Counted from the stretch's first letter, positions 25,819 through 37,550 are shown. The stretch is 64,000 bases of DNA from Eulemur rufifrons (GCF_041146395.1 NC_090990.1:42170001-42234000); one strand, 5' to 3'. Translations and numbers: made by a program. Notes: generated from the sequence alone by a model not told the origin.

Positions 25819-25853
<35 letters not shown>
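25794..25853. repeat. CA microsatellite with palindromic CG/TG leader
   Basis: 27 bases of strict purine-pyrimidine alternation (25794-25820), including the perfect palindrome TGTGCGCGTGCACGCGCACA at 25801-25820, then a CA tract to 25853. Such sequence favours left-handed Z-DNA or a cruciform. Confidence 0.9.
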
Positions 25854-25855
<2 letters not shown>

Positions 25856-26404
25856 CCCCCAGAGAGATACCGTGAATCAACCCACAAAACTGTAAGTGTG
25901 GCCCCCCATGCTGACTGCCAATCAGTCAGCTGCTCAGAGAGACTCTGTGTTGGCTGTGACTGTCATGAGATTGGCCATGTCCAAGTTGAAATTGCTACTT
26001 TGAGTTGCTCCTGAAGTTTTCAACCCTTGAGGTGCCATAATGGTCCTGGAACCTCGGCAGAGATGGGGGAGGGGCCCCTCTACCACTTTGCCACCTGGGC
26101 CTTACAGCTGGAATCATTCCATCAGCTGCTGCTGGTAGCATCCTCCCTGCAGAGGGGCTCAAAATCAGTCCAACGCACCTGGACATGAACTTCCCACATT
26201 CCATCCTCCGCCAATAGTCTTCCTACCAGAGCCTTCCTTTATTCTACTTCTCCCCTTTCTTGGTACTTAAATGAAAGCTCCCATGCATATGAATGGAGAA
26301 AAATAGACCCTGGCAAGGGGAAGCACGTCTTAAATAAAGCAGCAGCATTCACTCAAAATGCCCAGTTGTGAATAGATTTCTTTGTTTAGTGTTAAATCCT
26401 ATCC

Positions 26405-26530
26405 TGTTAGATAGGTATTATTTTATCCATTTTACAGATGAGCAAATGAAGGCAAAGACGCAAAGACTGGTTAATGGAACTTTCTGACCTAAAGCGGTAT
26501 TCTTTCCACGCCATCAGATTGCCTCCGCTT
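26405..26530 (+). repeat. MIR
   Basis: ATCCATTTTACAGATGAGCA and the AAATGAAGGCAAAGACG part. Confidence 0.7.
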
Positions 26531-26960
26531 GTGTTAGATTTGCAGAATGTAGATCTCCCACCCAGACCAGGTGAGCTGCAGGCCGGCACAGGGAATGTGG
26601 TGTAGAGCTTCTAAAAGCTCCTCAGAGAGCACAGATCTGGATGTCACCCTGAGGTGGCGAGCAGTCTGAGCCAACACAGGACAGGCTCCCTTCTGAGGCC
26701 ATAACTCACGGGCTGATTTAGATAGTGAAAAGTGTTTCCTCAAGACAGTCAATGTGTTTTCAAAATGAATTGCTATCTCGCTGTCTATTCTGCGTGGTAT
26801 TTTATAGCCATCTATCTTTGATAACAGAATGCTACAATTAAGGTGAAATACACATATGCAAACCTAACAATTTTTTGGCATTTCCCATTAATCTTAGAAC
26901 ACCTGGGCTGAAAGCAGATGGGGACCCCACCCCCCGTCTCAGCACGTGTCTATGCATGTG

Positions 26961-26987
26961 CACACACACACACACACACACACACTC
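26961..26987. repeat. CA microsatellite
   Basis: About 13 CA units after ATGTG. Confidence 0.95.
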
Positions 26988-27119
26988 ACAGAGGCGTGGA
27001 ACAATCCCATTTGCCTTAGCTTCTCTCTTTTGATTTCATCTTGTGATGATCTCTTCATTCATTTTATTTCACTTTCTCTGTCCCCTAGAAATTGTATTCA
27101 TTCACCACTAAGGCATAAT

Positions 27120-27560
27120 GGACTGAGAACTGGGCATGGAGCTAGAAGGTCCAGGCCTTAGTCCTGATATGTCCCTTAGTAGTTACGTGACCAGACCAAA
27201 AAGATCTCAAGATTTACAGTTGGACGGATTATAAATCCATCACTCTGAGACTCGCCAGCTGTGTGGTTGCAGGCAAATTGCTTAACCGCTCGGAATCTCA
27301 ACACCCTCGTCTTCAAAACTGCATTGGCATTACTGGCCTTGCAAGATTGCTGTGAAGGTTAACAGACAAGTAAAGGGTCGGGCATAGGAGCTGGAACTCT
27401 ATTTATCTTGGTTCCTTTTTCCACCTTAATCACTGTCTCTCTGGCTCTCAGGATTAGCTTCAGAATAATGATATTTATCTCACAAGATTATTTTGAGGAT
27501 TAAATGAAAAAATATATCTGAAAGTATTATGAAATACTAACCTATTTTTAGTTGACTCGT
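27120..27560 (+). repeat. MIR fragments (two)
   Basis: CCAGCTGTGTGGTTGCAGGC with AAATTGCTTAACCGCTCGGA, then TATTTTGAGGATTAAATGA. Confidence 0.6.
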
Positions 27561-27569
27561 TTGCTTATT

Positions 27570-28420
27570 CACTCGATCAACAAATATTTCTTATTAAGGA
27601 TGTAGGGTTAAGTGATATTAGTGACTACAAAGAAGGATCTGACATAGAACTTACGCCTAGAGAAATATTCACTCTCCAGATGTACCCTGCTCCCCTAGAA
27701 AAACTTAATACGAGGCAACAATTAAAAGTGCTGCTAGCATGTTTATGAGCTTTAGATAAAGGAGATACCTTCCAGGTGAGCCATCAGCCAAAGATCCATG
27801 AGAGACCCAATATTGGCGAAGACGCTTGGCAGGAAGGGAGGAGAGAATGGATAAGTTCGGGTGGACGGCCCAGTGTGAGCAAAATCACAGCCGTGGCAAA
27901 GGGTGAGGAAGGTACAAGGAACCTGGACTATATACTGTGGGGACAATTGGAGGGTCACGGTTGACAAAGTGGCAAAGAGGAGTTGAGACCCCTTTGTGAA
28001 GAAATTTGGACTTTTAATTTTATAAACAATGGGGGAGCCACTGAAGCGCTGTGATCAGGAGAGTGGGTTTCCTTGAAGATGATCTGGCAGTGACGTAGAG
28101 GGAGGTTTGTAGTAGCAGAAGTGAGGCCCACTAGGGGCAGTTATGAGAGCTTCAGAGAGGCATGAGGCCCTGAAATGGATCAAAGACGCGAGGACGAAGA
28201 TGGGAAGCTTGGAGGGAAAATGTTACAGAGGAATATGATACAAATTAAGTGACTCTGCTGAGGACAGGGGTGGGAGAGCTGATAAAGGCTAAAGTGCCAT
28301 CCTGACTGCCGCTGAGTTTTTGGGCAAGGAAAAAAGGCATCAGAGAAATTTTAAGAGCTCGTTTAGGAAGGAAGACATGGCTTTTATGTAAAAATAAGAA
28401 GAAAATTAATTTACCAAGAT
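27570..28420 (+). repeat. Unnamed ancient repeat, copy A
   Basis: ATTTGGACTTTTAATTTTAT, then GGGGGAGCCACTGAAGCGCT and TGATCAGGAGAGTGGGTTTC. The same order appears at 35.6 and 50.8 kb. I recognise the pattern as an old mammalian interspersed repeat but cannot name the class. Confidence 0.5.
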
Positions 28421-28460
28421 TTCAGGGGTCAGGGGAAGGCAAACCAGCCTTTTTGTGGCA

Positions 28461-28660
28461 CAGCGCTTCCTAAGCTAGGTACTACTGACATTTGGAGTCA
28501 GATAACTCTTTGTTGTGGGGGCCGCCCTGGGCATTGTAGGATGTTGAGCAGCACCCTGGCCTCTACCCACTGGGTGTGAGTAGCACAACCCCCACCCAAG
28601 TTGTCATAACCATAAATGTCTCTGTTGGTCAAAGAGGTGGTTCCCACATGTGCTGCCCTG
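28461..28660 (-). mobile_element. MER20-like hAT element
   Basis: TGTTGTGGGGGCCGCCCTGG, CATTGTAGGATGTTGAGCAG, CCTGGCCTCTACCCACTGG and the later AAGAGGTGGTTC end give MER20 in reverse. Confidence 0.8.
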
Positions 28661-28664
28661 AGCA

Positions 28665-29100
28665 GGCCCAGGGGTGTCCAGATATAGCACCCCCACCACT
28701 CTCCGCATCTTCAGTAAAGCATTATGAAACGCCTGGCATCACTGGATGAACTGTGGGAAAAGGAGAAAGAGTGGCTTTCCACGTGGGTTAGAAGTAGGGT
28801 AGGACTGAGGCCAAGGGAACCCAGGAGTCAAACTGAAGAGAGGAAGGAGGAAGAAACCATGAAAATTAGAGGCTTCAGGGGCCTTCCGAGACCCAGAATT
28901 GGTATTCACTTCTGTCAAGTTTTACTCAAATCTCTAAGAAAAGGAAGGTATTTATAATAACAACTAGGTGCCTTTTCAAAATCTCCACATTTAAATCAGA
29001 TACACATTTCTTAATCATACAAGTTATTTGTTAAATTTTCACCTAATCTTCAGATTAATAATGACACTACTGGACAATCCTGCTAATGAGAGAATCTCAA
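28665..29100. other. Intergenic, nothing recognised
   Basis: A 77-codon frame starts at 28724, unrecognised. No repeat assigned. Confidence 0.5.
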
Positions 29101-29109
29101 TGTCCCCAA

Positions 29110-29280
29110 GGACCTTGATCCAGCTGTACATCCCTGGGCAAGTTAGTTAACTTCTCTGAGCTCCATTTCTTCAACTGCCAAATCAAGTTAATAGTTTCCA
29201 TCTCATAGGTTTCTTATGGGGATTAAATAAGATATATGAAATGTCTGCCACATAGTAGGTGTTCAATTATTCTCTACCTA
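29110..29280 (+). repeat. MIR
   Basis: GGGCAAGTTAGTTAACTTCT, CTGAGCTCCATTTCTTCAAC and ATGGGGATTAAATAAGATA. Confidence 0.85.
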
Positions 29281-29832
29281 CCTACCTGCCTATCTGCCCA
29301 TCTCTATTTATTTAATTTCATTTATGTCTGGAAGAGCAAGAGATTGTATGTAGGTATAGCATCATCAGCGCAGATGTGTGGCTGTTATTGACATTATAAT
29401 TCTCGAGAATGCTTCTGACGATGTCTATTTAAGACATCTGGTCCCCTCAAGACACAGATATGCTAGATCTTAATGATACCCAATGCCTGTATGAAAAGTG
29501 GAAAGGTCCATTGAATAACATATATTTTCCAGGCTCCAGATGTTTTCCAATGTATAGTGGAATCTCCACGTAACTATTAACATTTCCTACATTTTTTCTG
29601 GCTGCTTTATGCCTGAGCTGATATACCAGCATTAGCCTTGTTACAGTCTTGCAAAACAGATTGATATGACCTCAGAAGTTCCAAGAGTGACTAAAAAAGA
29701 ACAGGAATTCTGTAATTGCATCTCGGTTTGGTTTTTGCCTCCGTCTGAAAATAAGATCGCTTTGCAAAACTGGTATTGGTTAAGTATCTTCCTTTCCTTA
29801 ACCAGATGAATATTATTTTTCAAAAAGTCTAA

Positions 29833-29904
29833 AGGGCAGAGGTCTTTCGTGTCTGGGCCACTTTTACGGTATTTGGCTAATCAATATCCTGGTTACTAAT
29901 TAAA
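29833..29904 (+). promoter_or_regulatory. C8A: Candidate C8A liver promoter: HNF4-, HNF6- and HNF1-like sites
   Basis: Three hepatocyte-factor-like motifs lie within 72 bp, ending about 150 bp upstream of the start codon. At 29833-29845 AGGGCAGAGGTCT is a direct repeat with one-base spacing (HNF4 type, two mismatches to AGGTCA-N-AGGTCA). At 29879-29887 AATCAATAT contains the ONECUT/HNF6 core ATCAATA. At 29892-29904 GTTACTAATTAAA matches the HNF1 palindrome GTTAATNATTAAC except for one mismatch per half-site. C8A is a liver-expressed gene, which fits. I see no clear TATA box and did not place a transcription start. Motif matching by eye; no binding data. Confidence 0.5.
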
Positions 29905-30049
29905 CACATTTGAATGGAAATTGGGTAAGTACTGTTAGTTTCAACCGTTAGATAGCTCTTACAAGTCCCAGCCTGTAGACATCTTTTACTTCAATCCCCT
30001 GAATAGATAGTTGTATTCCTTCAAGGCAATATAGTGTGGCGGTTTCTGG

Positions 30050-30088
30050 ATGAAATGTTTGCTGTTGCTTTCTTCATCTTGTCTTTGA
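30050..30088 (+). other. Overlapping upstream reading frame (12 codons)
   Basis: An ATG at 30050 starts 5 nt before the C8A start codon in a different frame (context GGATGAAATG) and stops at TGA 30086-30088, inside the signal-peptide codons. A ribosome starting here would miss the C8A start. It has G at position -3 and A at +4, a moderate context. It counts only if transcription starts upstream of 30050, which is likely because the start codon needs some 5' UTR. Confidence 0.6.
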
Positions 30089-30131
30089 TGACTTGTCAGT
30101 CTGGGGTAACTGCACAGGAGAAAGTGAACCA
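30055..30131 (+). CDS. C8A: C8A coding exon 1: start codon, signal peptide, propeptide start
   Basis: Encodes residues 1-25 and two bases of codon 26. Residues 1-20 form a typical signal peptide: hydrophobic core FAVAFFILSLM, then a small-residue site ending GVTA. Cleavage would leave Gln21 first, as in human C8A. Residues 21-26 (QEKVNQ) begin the propeptide. The ATG at 30055 is chosen because it starts the recognised leader and has a purine (G) at -3. A second ATG lies 5 nt upstream in another frame. The donor at 30132 is a strong GTAAGT that splits codon 26. Next coding exon is 13.9 kb downstream. Confidence 0.96.
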
Positions 30132-30284
30132 GTAAGTGGGCCATATGTCTGCAAAATCTGCACATAGGAATCACCTGCTGGGGAACTGAGACACTTTTAT
30201 GTTTGCAGTGGGCTGTGTTAGGATGGAATGCAACCTCTCTTTATGTTATTACTAATCCAGCAAAGGAGGATGGGAAAGTGAAGA

Positions 30285-30545
30285 GACCATGCACTTGGAG
30301 TCAGATTGGTCCATGTGTAAATCACAGCTCTAATATTAATACTTAGAAGCTGGGGAATCTGGAGAAAATCACTTAATCTCTTTGATCCTCAGTTTCCCTA
30401 GCTGCCAAATGAGAGTAATAGTGCCTCTTCTATACAACTGCTGGTAGTAGAGAATAATAATGCCTCTTCTGCATTAGTAGATGAAATAAGATCCTGGATA
30501 CAAAATGTACTTAGCTTATAATAGGCACTTAATAAATGATAGCTC
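30285..30545 (+). repeat. MIR
   Basis: TTGATCCTCAGTTTCCCTAG and CTGCCAAATGAGAGTAATAG, with the AGGCACTTAATAAATG end. Confidence 0.85.
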
Positions 30546-31419
30546 TCTCGAATGATGTTGGACAGTTAACTTAACCTCTATTTCCTTTTCTGTAAAAGAG
30601 AATCATAAGAATACCTGTCTCATAGTGTGTAGGGAGGATAAAATTACATAATATATGCAAAATCATTTTGAGAAAAGCAAAGGATTGTGGAGATGCTGGG
30701 TTATTTCATTCTAAAAATGAGCTTACCTCTGGCTATGGGATAATAGAGGGAGGTGATATTTTCACATGTACATTGCATGCAATTTCCTTGAAATTTCCAA
30801 CTTGGCTTCATGTTTTTAACACCACAATTTAGAGTATTTTGTGGTGCGTAAGCAGCCCCTTATTTCACCTTTAGGAGAGCTTTAAAGCAGTCAGTCCCTG
30901 TCTCCCAAACATTAAAGATTTTAAATAGAGTTATTTTATTCAAATTCTCGTTTAGATGATGCAATTTTGAATCATTAGTGCTTTTAAATGTTAGAGCAAG
31001 AGAGATTTTTTTCTTGTTTTGTTTTAAGTAACAGTTCAGAAGGGGGAAAAGCATTTTTAATAAGCAGTTAATTTGTAACTTGTATTTAAAGCAAATACAA
31101 TTTTTGAAAAATCAGAAAATTCATCTCTAATAATTAGAAGATAAAGGCAAGAGAACTGAGGAAATCTCTGCTGAGATACTCTTAATTATAAAAGCTTATC
31201 ATTATAATCCTTTTTGAAAATGAACAAAGAGTCTTGATGTTTGATGAACTTATCAAACAAGACAGACCAGTGAAGAGGCAAATTTCAAGTCAAGGCAAAA
31301 GAGAACCAATTAAATACTTTACAAAGTGCTGAAGTAGGAAATTACGAGGTCTTTGTGTCTAATGCCAGGGTGTCTGACACTGGCTTTGAAAGTGAAAATT
31401 ACATGGTGAAATGACTTTG

Positions 31420-31620
31420 CTGGGTTCACATTCTGGCACTGGTATTTCCTAGCTCTGTGATCTCAGGCAAGTTATTTAACTTTTCTGACTTCATTTTCCT
31501 CATCTGTAAAATGGGAGGAAAGTAAGTACAAGAATTAAGTACATGCAAAATACCTAGAACAATGCCTAATCCCTGGTAAGCACGCAGTGAAAGCTGTCAT
31601 CAATGGTGTTATATGTTTAT
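31420..31620 (+). repeat. MIR
   Basis: CTCAGGCAAGTTATTTAACT and CTCATCTGTAAAATGGGAGG. Confidence 0.9.
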
Positions 31621-32059
31621 TATTGTTAATTTTTGGTATTTCCATTCTGTCTGATGGTTGACAATAATCAGAACAAATTTATAACATGCCAATTGGCATA
31701 AATCTTCCAAATCAGTCAGGGATTTTAATTTTCTCTTTCTTCTTCTTCTTTTTTTTTTTTTTTAGTGATAGTACTCCTTTTTTTCCCCAAAATAAAATCT
31801 CACATGAATCCTAACGTTGAAAACAGATGATATATATTTACAGTTTTAATGGTACACATTTATAAGCTCATGTCTTACAGTTGCTTATTATAAAGTCTTA
31901 ATAGAAAAATGAGTTGAGAAAATTGTTTTAAAGCAATGATGGAAGAAAGTTAAAATCTTTAGCCTCAAAATCAATGGATTTCTATATTTTATACACATAG
32001 TACCTTTCAATATGTGTGTTGCTTAGAAGTTTGAAAAATTAGCAGTCCTTTTAATTTCT

Positions 32060-33160
32060 TGATATTTGTTTTATGACAAAGAGTATGGTCTATCTCAGTG
32101 AATATTCCATGAGCACTCAAAAATGTGTATTCTTCTGTTGCTCAGTGTAGTTCTCTGTAAATTAAGTTGGTTGTTAATGTTGCTCACGCTTTCATCTTCT
32201 TGTTCTATCAATTACTGAGGGAGGATGTTGCAATCTCCAACTGTATTTGTAGATTTGCCTATTTTTCTTTTCCTTTCTATCAGTTTTTGCTCCATGTATT
32301 TTGAAACTCTGTTATTAAATACACACACATGCACACATAAACATATTGGATTGTTCTATCTTCTTGACGATTTGCCCCTTACCATTATGAAAGGCTTTTG
32401 TTATCCCTGGCAATTGTCCTTGTTCTGTGTCTATTTTGTCTATTATCAATATAGTTATTTTTGCTTTCTTATGATTTTTGTTTGTAATGGCAAATTTTTC
32501 TAATATTTTAACTTATATGACTATATTTTGAAGTATTCTTCATGTAGAGACATACATAGCCGAGTCTTGCTTTATCTAGTCTAACCACCTCTGTCTTTTA
32601 ATCATAGTAATTAGAGAATACTTACACCAAATGTAATTATTGAAATACTTGGGTTTGAGTATACAATTTTGCTAATTGTTTTCCATTTTTTCCATGTCTT
32701 GTTTCTATTTTCTCCATTTTTGGGCCATATTTTAGGTTAAATATTTTTCTAATTCCAAATTGATATATTAGCTATTCTATTTTATTTAAGTTTTTTTTGG
32801 TTGGTACTCCAAGAGTTATAACATAGGTTATAACACAGGTCACCGAGGCTATGTCCTTCTTTGTTATTGGAAGTCTTTTTTCCCCCTTTGTTTCATTTTG
32901 GTTAGTGTCTACCACTATATCTTCAAGTTTAGTAATCTTTTCTTCTGCAGTATTTAATCTGCTGTTAAGCCTATCCAATTTTTCATTTGCGCTATTATAA
33001 TTTTCAGCTTTAAAAATTTCATTTAGTATTTTTTAATATCTTCCACTTCCCTCCTCATTACGTTCATAATTCTCCTTAAATAATTGAATATATTTACAAT
33101 AACTCATTTAAAAGTTCTAGTTTGCTGCTTCCATCATTTCTATTTCACAGGTCTTTAGAA
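32060..33160 (-). mobile_element. Old LINE-1 fragment, antisense
   Basis: Reverse-strand L1 landmarks: TGTTCTATCAATTACTGAGG, AATCTCCAACTGTATTTGTA, TCAGTTTTTGCTCCATGTAT, TGTCTATTATCAATATAGT. On the minus strand near 32772-32978 a frame reads LNSRLNTAEEKITKLEDIVV, like the L1 ORF1 coiled coil. Highly mutated, many stops. Confidence 0.75.
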
Positions 33161-33835
33161 TTAGAAAGGACTTAACATCTAGTTTAATCTACTAATGTTA
33201 CAGAGAAAGAAACTGAGCCCTATTGAGGGAAGGGGAGTATTGAATAACAACAAGACCACTCTGCTAGGCATTTTACAACTCTTGGCCAATTTAATTCTCA
33301 TTGCAGCCTTCTAATTATCCCCCCACTTAGAGGCCTGAAAGAAACAAAGTGATTTGGTATGTTCCAAGTCATCCAGCTACCTGGTGGCACACTCAGGCCT
33401 TCTAATTCATGTTATCACTTCTACTACTGCTACTGCCCCACCCACCAAAAAACAGAACAAAACAAAACTCTTCAAAAATAAGCATCCATCTTACAAGCAA
33501 GACAAATATTTAATTTGGAGTTAAGATATCTAAAGATTTTCATAACATTTTCAACCCGATATTCCCACTGATGAAAAACAGAATTCTTTAGGGGAATTGA
33601 AGAAATGAGAATGGGGACCCCACACATAGAAGACGACCAGCTAAGCATCTGAAGGATTTTTGCTTTATTAAACAGGCCATATAGGCAGTAGACCCTAAAG
33701 AAGTTTCAGCCATGATTTTCCTTTTGATTTTTTTGCTTTTAGGTCATCAGAGTATGTTTACCAAAGTACCTTGGGCCAGGGCCATGTGAATACCTTCAAT
33801 AGTTATTCAGATGATTGAAAGTCAATATGTATTTA

Positions 33836-34179
<344 letters not shown>

Positions 34180-34329
34180 GAAAGTCAATATGTATTCAGA
34201 CAACATGAATTTTTAATTATATAAACAACTGCAGTAGTAGATATGACTCAAAAGTGAGTCATGGTCATATGAAGATTTTTATTCAGAATAACTAATCTTT
34301 ATACTTCACGTGGCATTGGGTCTGGGCTA

Positions 34330-34500
34330 TGAGTGTGATTAACCTGAGCTTAAGTCCTGGCAACACAACTTAGTGGCTATAGAGTTTTGGCCAGTTACTT
34401 AAACCCTCTTAGTTTCAATTTTTTTATCTACAAAATGGGATAATCCGTATTTCATACAGTTCTTGGCAGGAGTCAGGAGTTAAGAAAGTTTGCATAAAGT
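34330..34500 (+). repeat. MIR
   Basis: GGCCAGTTACTTAAACCCTC and ATCTACAAAATGGGATAATC. Confidence 0.85.
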
Positions 34501-34589
34501 TCTTAGTACAGAAGCTACATGAAAATTATTTTTATGACTATTTCTCTTTTGTCAGAAATCCTTCATAGTACATCTTAGAATGCTAAAAA

Positions 34590-34800
34590 GATGCATAGGC
34601 TTTGGAGTCAAACAGCCTTGGTCTGAATCCTGGCTTTGCCACTTACTGCTCATATAACCTTAAGTAAGTTATTTCATTTCCTTATGAATCTGTTTTACTC
34701 ACCTATAAAATGGGTATAATAATTCCTACCCCACAGGGTTCTTATGAAATTTTAATGAGATAACTTAAGATTAAATGAGAGAATATATTAATACAAAAGT
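34590..34800 (+). repeat. MIR
   Basis: TTTGGAGTCAAACAGCCTTG, TGCCACTTACTGCTC and CACCTATAAAATGGGTATAA. Confidence 0.9.
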
Positions 34801-34809
34801 TTGCTTATC

Positions 34810-36213
34810 GAGTTCCCACTATACACCAGGTACTGTGCTCAGCTCTAGGGTATAATGGTGAGCAATATGGTCATGATCTCTGCCATCAAGAACCTGCAGT
34901 CCAGGAGAAGAAATAAAATGTTGGAAGCTCTATGTTTATAGCACTATGTTTGCATAGGGTGGACAGGTCAAGGAAAGCTATCTGGAGAAAATAAACTGAA
35001 GTGGGAAGGTTTAGCCAGATGAAGGAAGTATGATTAGCACCCTGTGTGAAGGAAATAGCGTTATGCAAATAACTTGGGGAGAGCTTAGCACATGCTAAAA
35101 GTTCTGTATGGAATTCTATGTGTATCTGGTAAAGTTCATTCATTCATTTATTCCATAAATAAATATTCCAGGTATGCTAGGTGCTAGGTAGTGACCTAAA
35201 CAGATAACATCTCTACACTCATGGAAATTTACAGTGTAGTGATGGAATTAGTCAGTAAATATGTAAACAAAATTTCATTAAAAATTGTGATAAACACTAT
35301 GAAGGAAACAAATGGAGCCCTTTGATACAGGATACCAGAGCAATCTAAAGTTAGGCTGGTGGGGAGGGTCCTCTGTGGAAGAGGCAGCTAAACTGAGATG
35401 TGAAGGATGGTAGGGAGAAGCCATGTCAAGAACCAGGGAAAGGAGAGTGATCACATGTGCTAAGACCCTGTGGCGGGAAGTGACTTGTCATGGTCAGGAT
35501 GACATGTTTAAGATGATATGTTTAGGATGTCATGCTTAGGATGACATGTTCAGGATGACATGAAGGATGGCAGCAGCGTGGAAGCAGGGAATTGTGCCAT
35601 GAGCGGCTGTCAAAAAGGGCAGAGGCCAGATCCCAGAGGACCTTGGGCACCATGATGAGGAATTTGGATTTTATTCTATGTGTGGTCAACACAGAAAACA
35701 TAAGAAAAATCCCTGATAAAGGAATGATGTTATCTGATTCCTCATTTTAAAAAAATCATCCTGGTTGCTGTGCAGAGAATAAATTGGAAAAAAAGTGAAG
35801 TGAAAGATCTTGGCCCACAGGAAGTCATAGCAAGGAGATGACGTGGTTAAAGGAGAAAATTAGGCATTTAGATGTAGAGCCATTAAGTTCACCATGCCCA
35901 AGAGGCAACTAACAGAGATATAAAATGAGGCCATTGGATAAACAAAACAGGACTGCAGAGGAGCGGCCTAGGTCAAAGGTCTAAATTTAAGAGGCATTAG
36001 CACAGATGCTATATGAAGCCAAGGACATGAATCTTACTTCCTCAAGGGTGAGAAAAGCAGAAAGAGAAAAGAGGATAGATAAGACTGCATCCTGAGGAAT
36101 TCCAGATTTTAGAAGAGAAGTCAAAGGGAACTGGGCAGAGGTAGGAAGAGAGCAAGGAAGTATGCTGAAGAAGTCCAAAACATGAAAGTTTCATGAAGGA
36201 AAAAGTGGTTAAC
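34810..36213 (+). repeat. Unnamed ancient repeat, copy B
   Basis: CCACTATACACCAGGTACTG, GGGCACCATGATGAGGAATT, TTGGATTTTATTCTATGTG, CATCCTGGTTGCTGTGCAGA and TGAGGAATTCCAGATTTTAG run in the order of a long interspersed repeat shared with the copies at 28, 40.5, 50.5 and 58.2 kb. It contains a 14-bp minisatellite. Confidence 0.5.
35496..35563 (+). repeat. 14-bp minisatellite, about 4.9 copies
   Basis: Consensus AGGATGACATGTTT, in copies AGGATGACATGTTT, AAGATGATATGTTT, AGGATGTCATGCTT, AGGATGACATGTTC and a partial AGGATGACATGA. Confidence 0.9.
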
Positions 36214-36218
36214 AGAGG

Positions 36219-36358
36219 ATGTCTTAGTCCATTTTATGTTGCTTTAAAGAAATACCTGAGGCTAGGTAGTGTATAAAGAAGAGAGGTTTATTTGGCTCAT
36301 GGTTCTGCAGGCTGCGCAAGAAGCATGGCATCAGCATCTGCTTGGCTCCTGGTGAGGA
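36219..36358 (-). mobile_element. MaLR-like LTR, first piece
   Basis: TCTTAGTCCATTTTATGTTG, then AGAGAGGTTTATTTGGCTCA and CATGGCATCAGCATCTGCTT. The matching other half seems to be at 37605-37890, with an L1 and an Alu between. Confidence 0.6.
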
Positions 36359-36559
36359 CTTTTCTTTTTAATTGACTTATCCACCCTTACTGTATTTTAT
36401 CCAGCACCTACTACTATATGCCAGGCACTGTTCTAGGCCTGGGAAGATAAGAGGGAATGAGAAAGACAAAATCCTTGCTTTCAGCTTTTGTAGAGCTTCT
36501 TTTCTAGAAGAGAAGTTTATGTGATCATTTTATATAGCTTAAGTTCTATAAGGAAAATA

Positions 36560-37550
36560 ATGCTTGCACACTGTTGATGGGAATGTAAGTTTGTACAACC
36601 TCTATGGAAAACAGTATGGAGATTTCTGAAAGCATTTAAAGCAGATCTACCATTTAATCTAGCAATCCCACTACTGGGTATCTACCCAAAGGAAAAGAAG
36701 TTATTATATCAAAAGATACCTGCATCCATATGTTTATGGCAGCACGATTCACAATTGCAAAGATGTGGAATCAATCTATGTGCTCATCAACCAATGAGTA
36801 GGTAAAGAAAATGTGGTGGGCCGGGCGCGGTGGCTCACGCCTGTAATCCTAGCACTCTGGGAGGCCGAGGCGGGTGGATCGCTCAAGGTCAGGAGTTCGA
36901 GACCAGCCTGAGCGAGACCCCGTCTCTACTAAAAAATAGAAAGACATTATATGGACAACTAAAAATCTATATAAAAAAATTAGCCGGGCATAGTGGCGCA
37001 TGCCTGTAGTCCCAGCTACTTGGGAGGCTGAGGCAGTAGGATCGCTTAAGCCGAGGAGTCTGAGGTTGCTGTGAGCTAAGCTGACGCCACGGCACTCACT
37101 CTAGCCTGGGCAACAAAGTGAGACTCTGTCTCAACAAAAAAAAAAAAAAAAAAAAAAAAAGAAAATGTGGTGTATATATGTACCATGGAGTACTGCTCAG
37201 CTATACAAAAGAATGAGATAATGGCTTTTATAGCAACTTGAATGAAACTGGAGGCCATTATCCTAAGTGAAGTAACTCAGGAATGGAAAACCAAATACCG
37301 CATGTTCTCATTTATATGTGGAGCTAAGCTGTGTGTATGCATGGTCATACCGAGTGACTTAATGGACATTGGAGACTCAGAATGGGGACGGTGGGAAGGG
37401 GTGAGAGATGAAAAATTACCTATTGGGTACAAAGTACACTATTTGAGTGATGGGTACGCTAAAAGCACAGACTTCCCCGATAATTCAGCCATGTAACAAA
37501 AAACCATGTATGCCCCCTAAATCTATTGAAATTTAAAAACAGGAAAAGAA
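36560..37550 (+). mobile_element. LINE-1 3' part, interrupted by an Alu
   Basis: Late ORF2 and 3' UTR in sense: CACTACTGGGTATCTACCCA, CATATGTTTATGGCAGCACG, then after the Alu TACCATGGAGTACTGCTCAG and CATGTTCTCATTTATATGTG. Truncated at the 5' side; end near AAATCTATTGAAATTTAAAA. Confidence 0.9.
36819..37157 (+). mobile_element. Alu, lemur type, inside L1
   Basis: Full dimer with a 25-A tail. Perfect 15-bp target-site duplication AAAGAAAATGTGGTG at 36804-36818 and 37158-37172. Compared with the other two lemur-type copies it lacks six bases (AAGAGT) before GAGACCCCGTC. Confidence 0.97.

Noticed and set aside
32772..32978. 68-codon minus-strand frame with a coiled-coil look
   Set aside because: Resembles L1 ORF1 and lies in an old L1 fragment.
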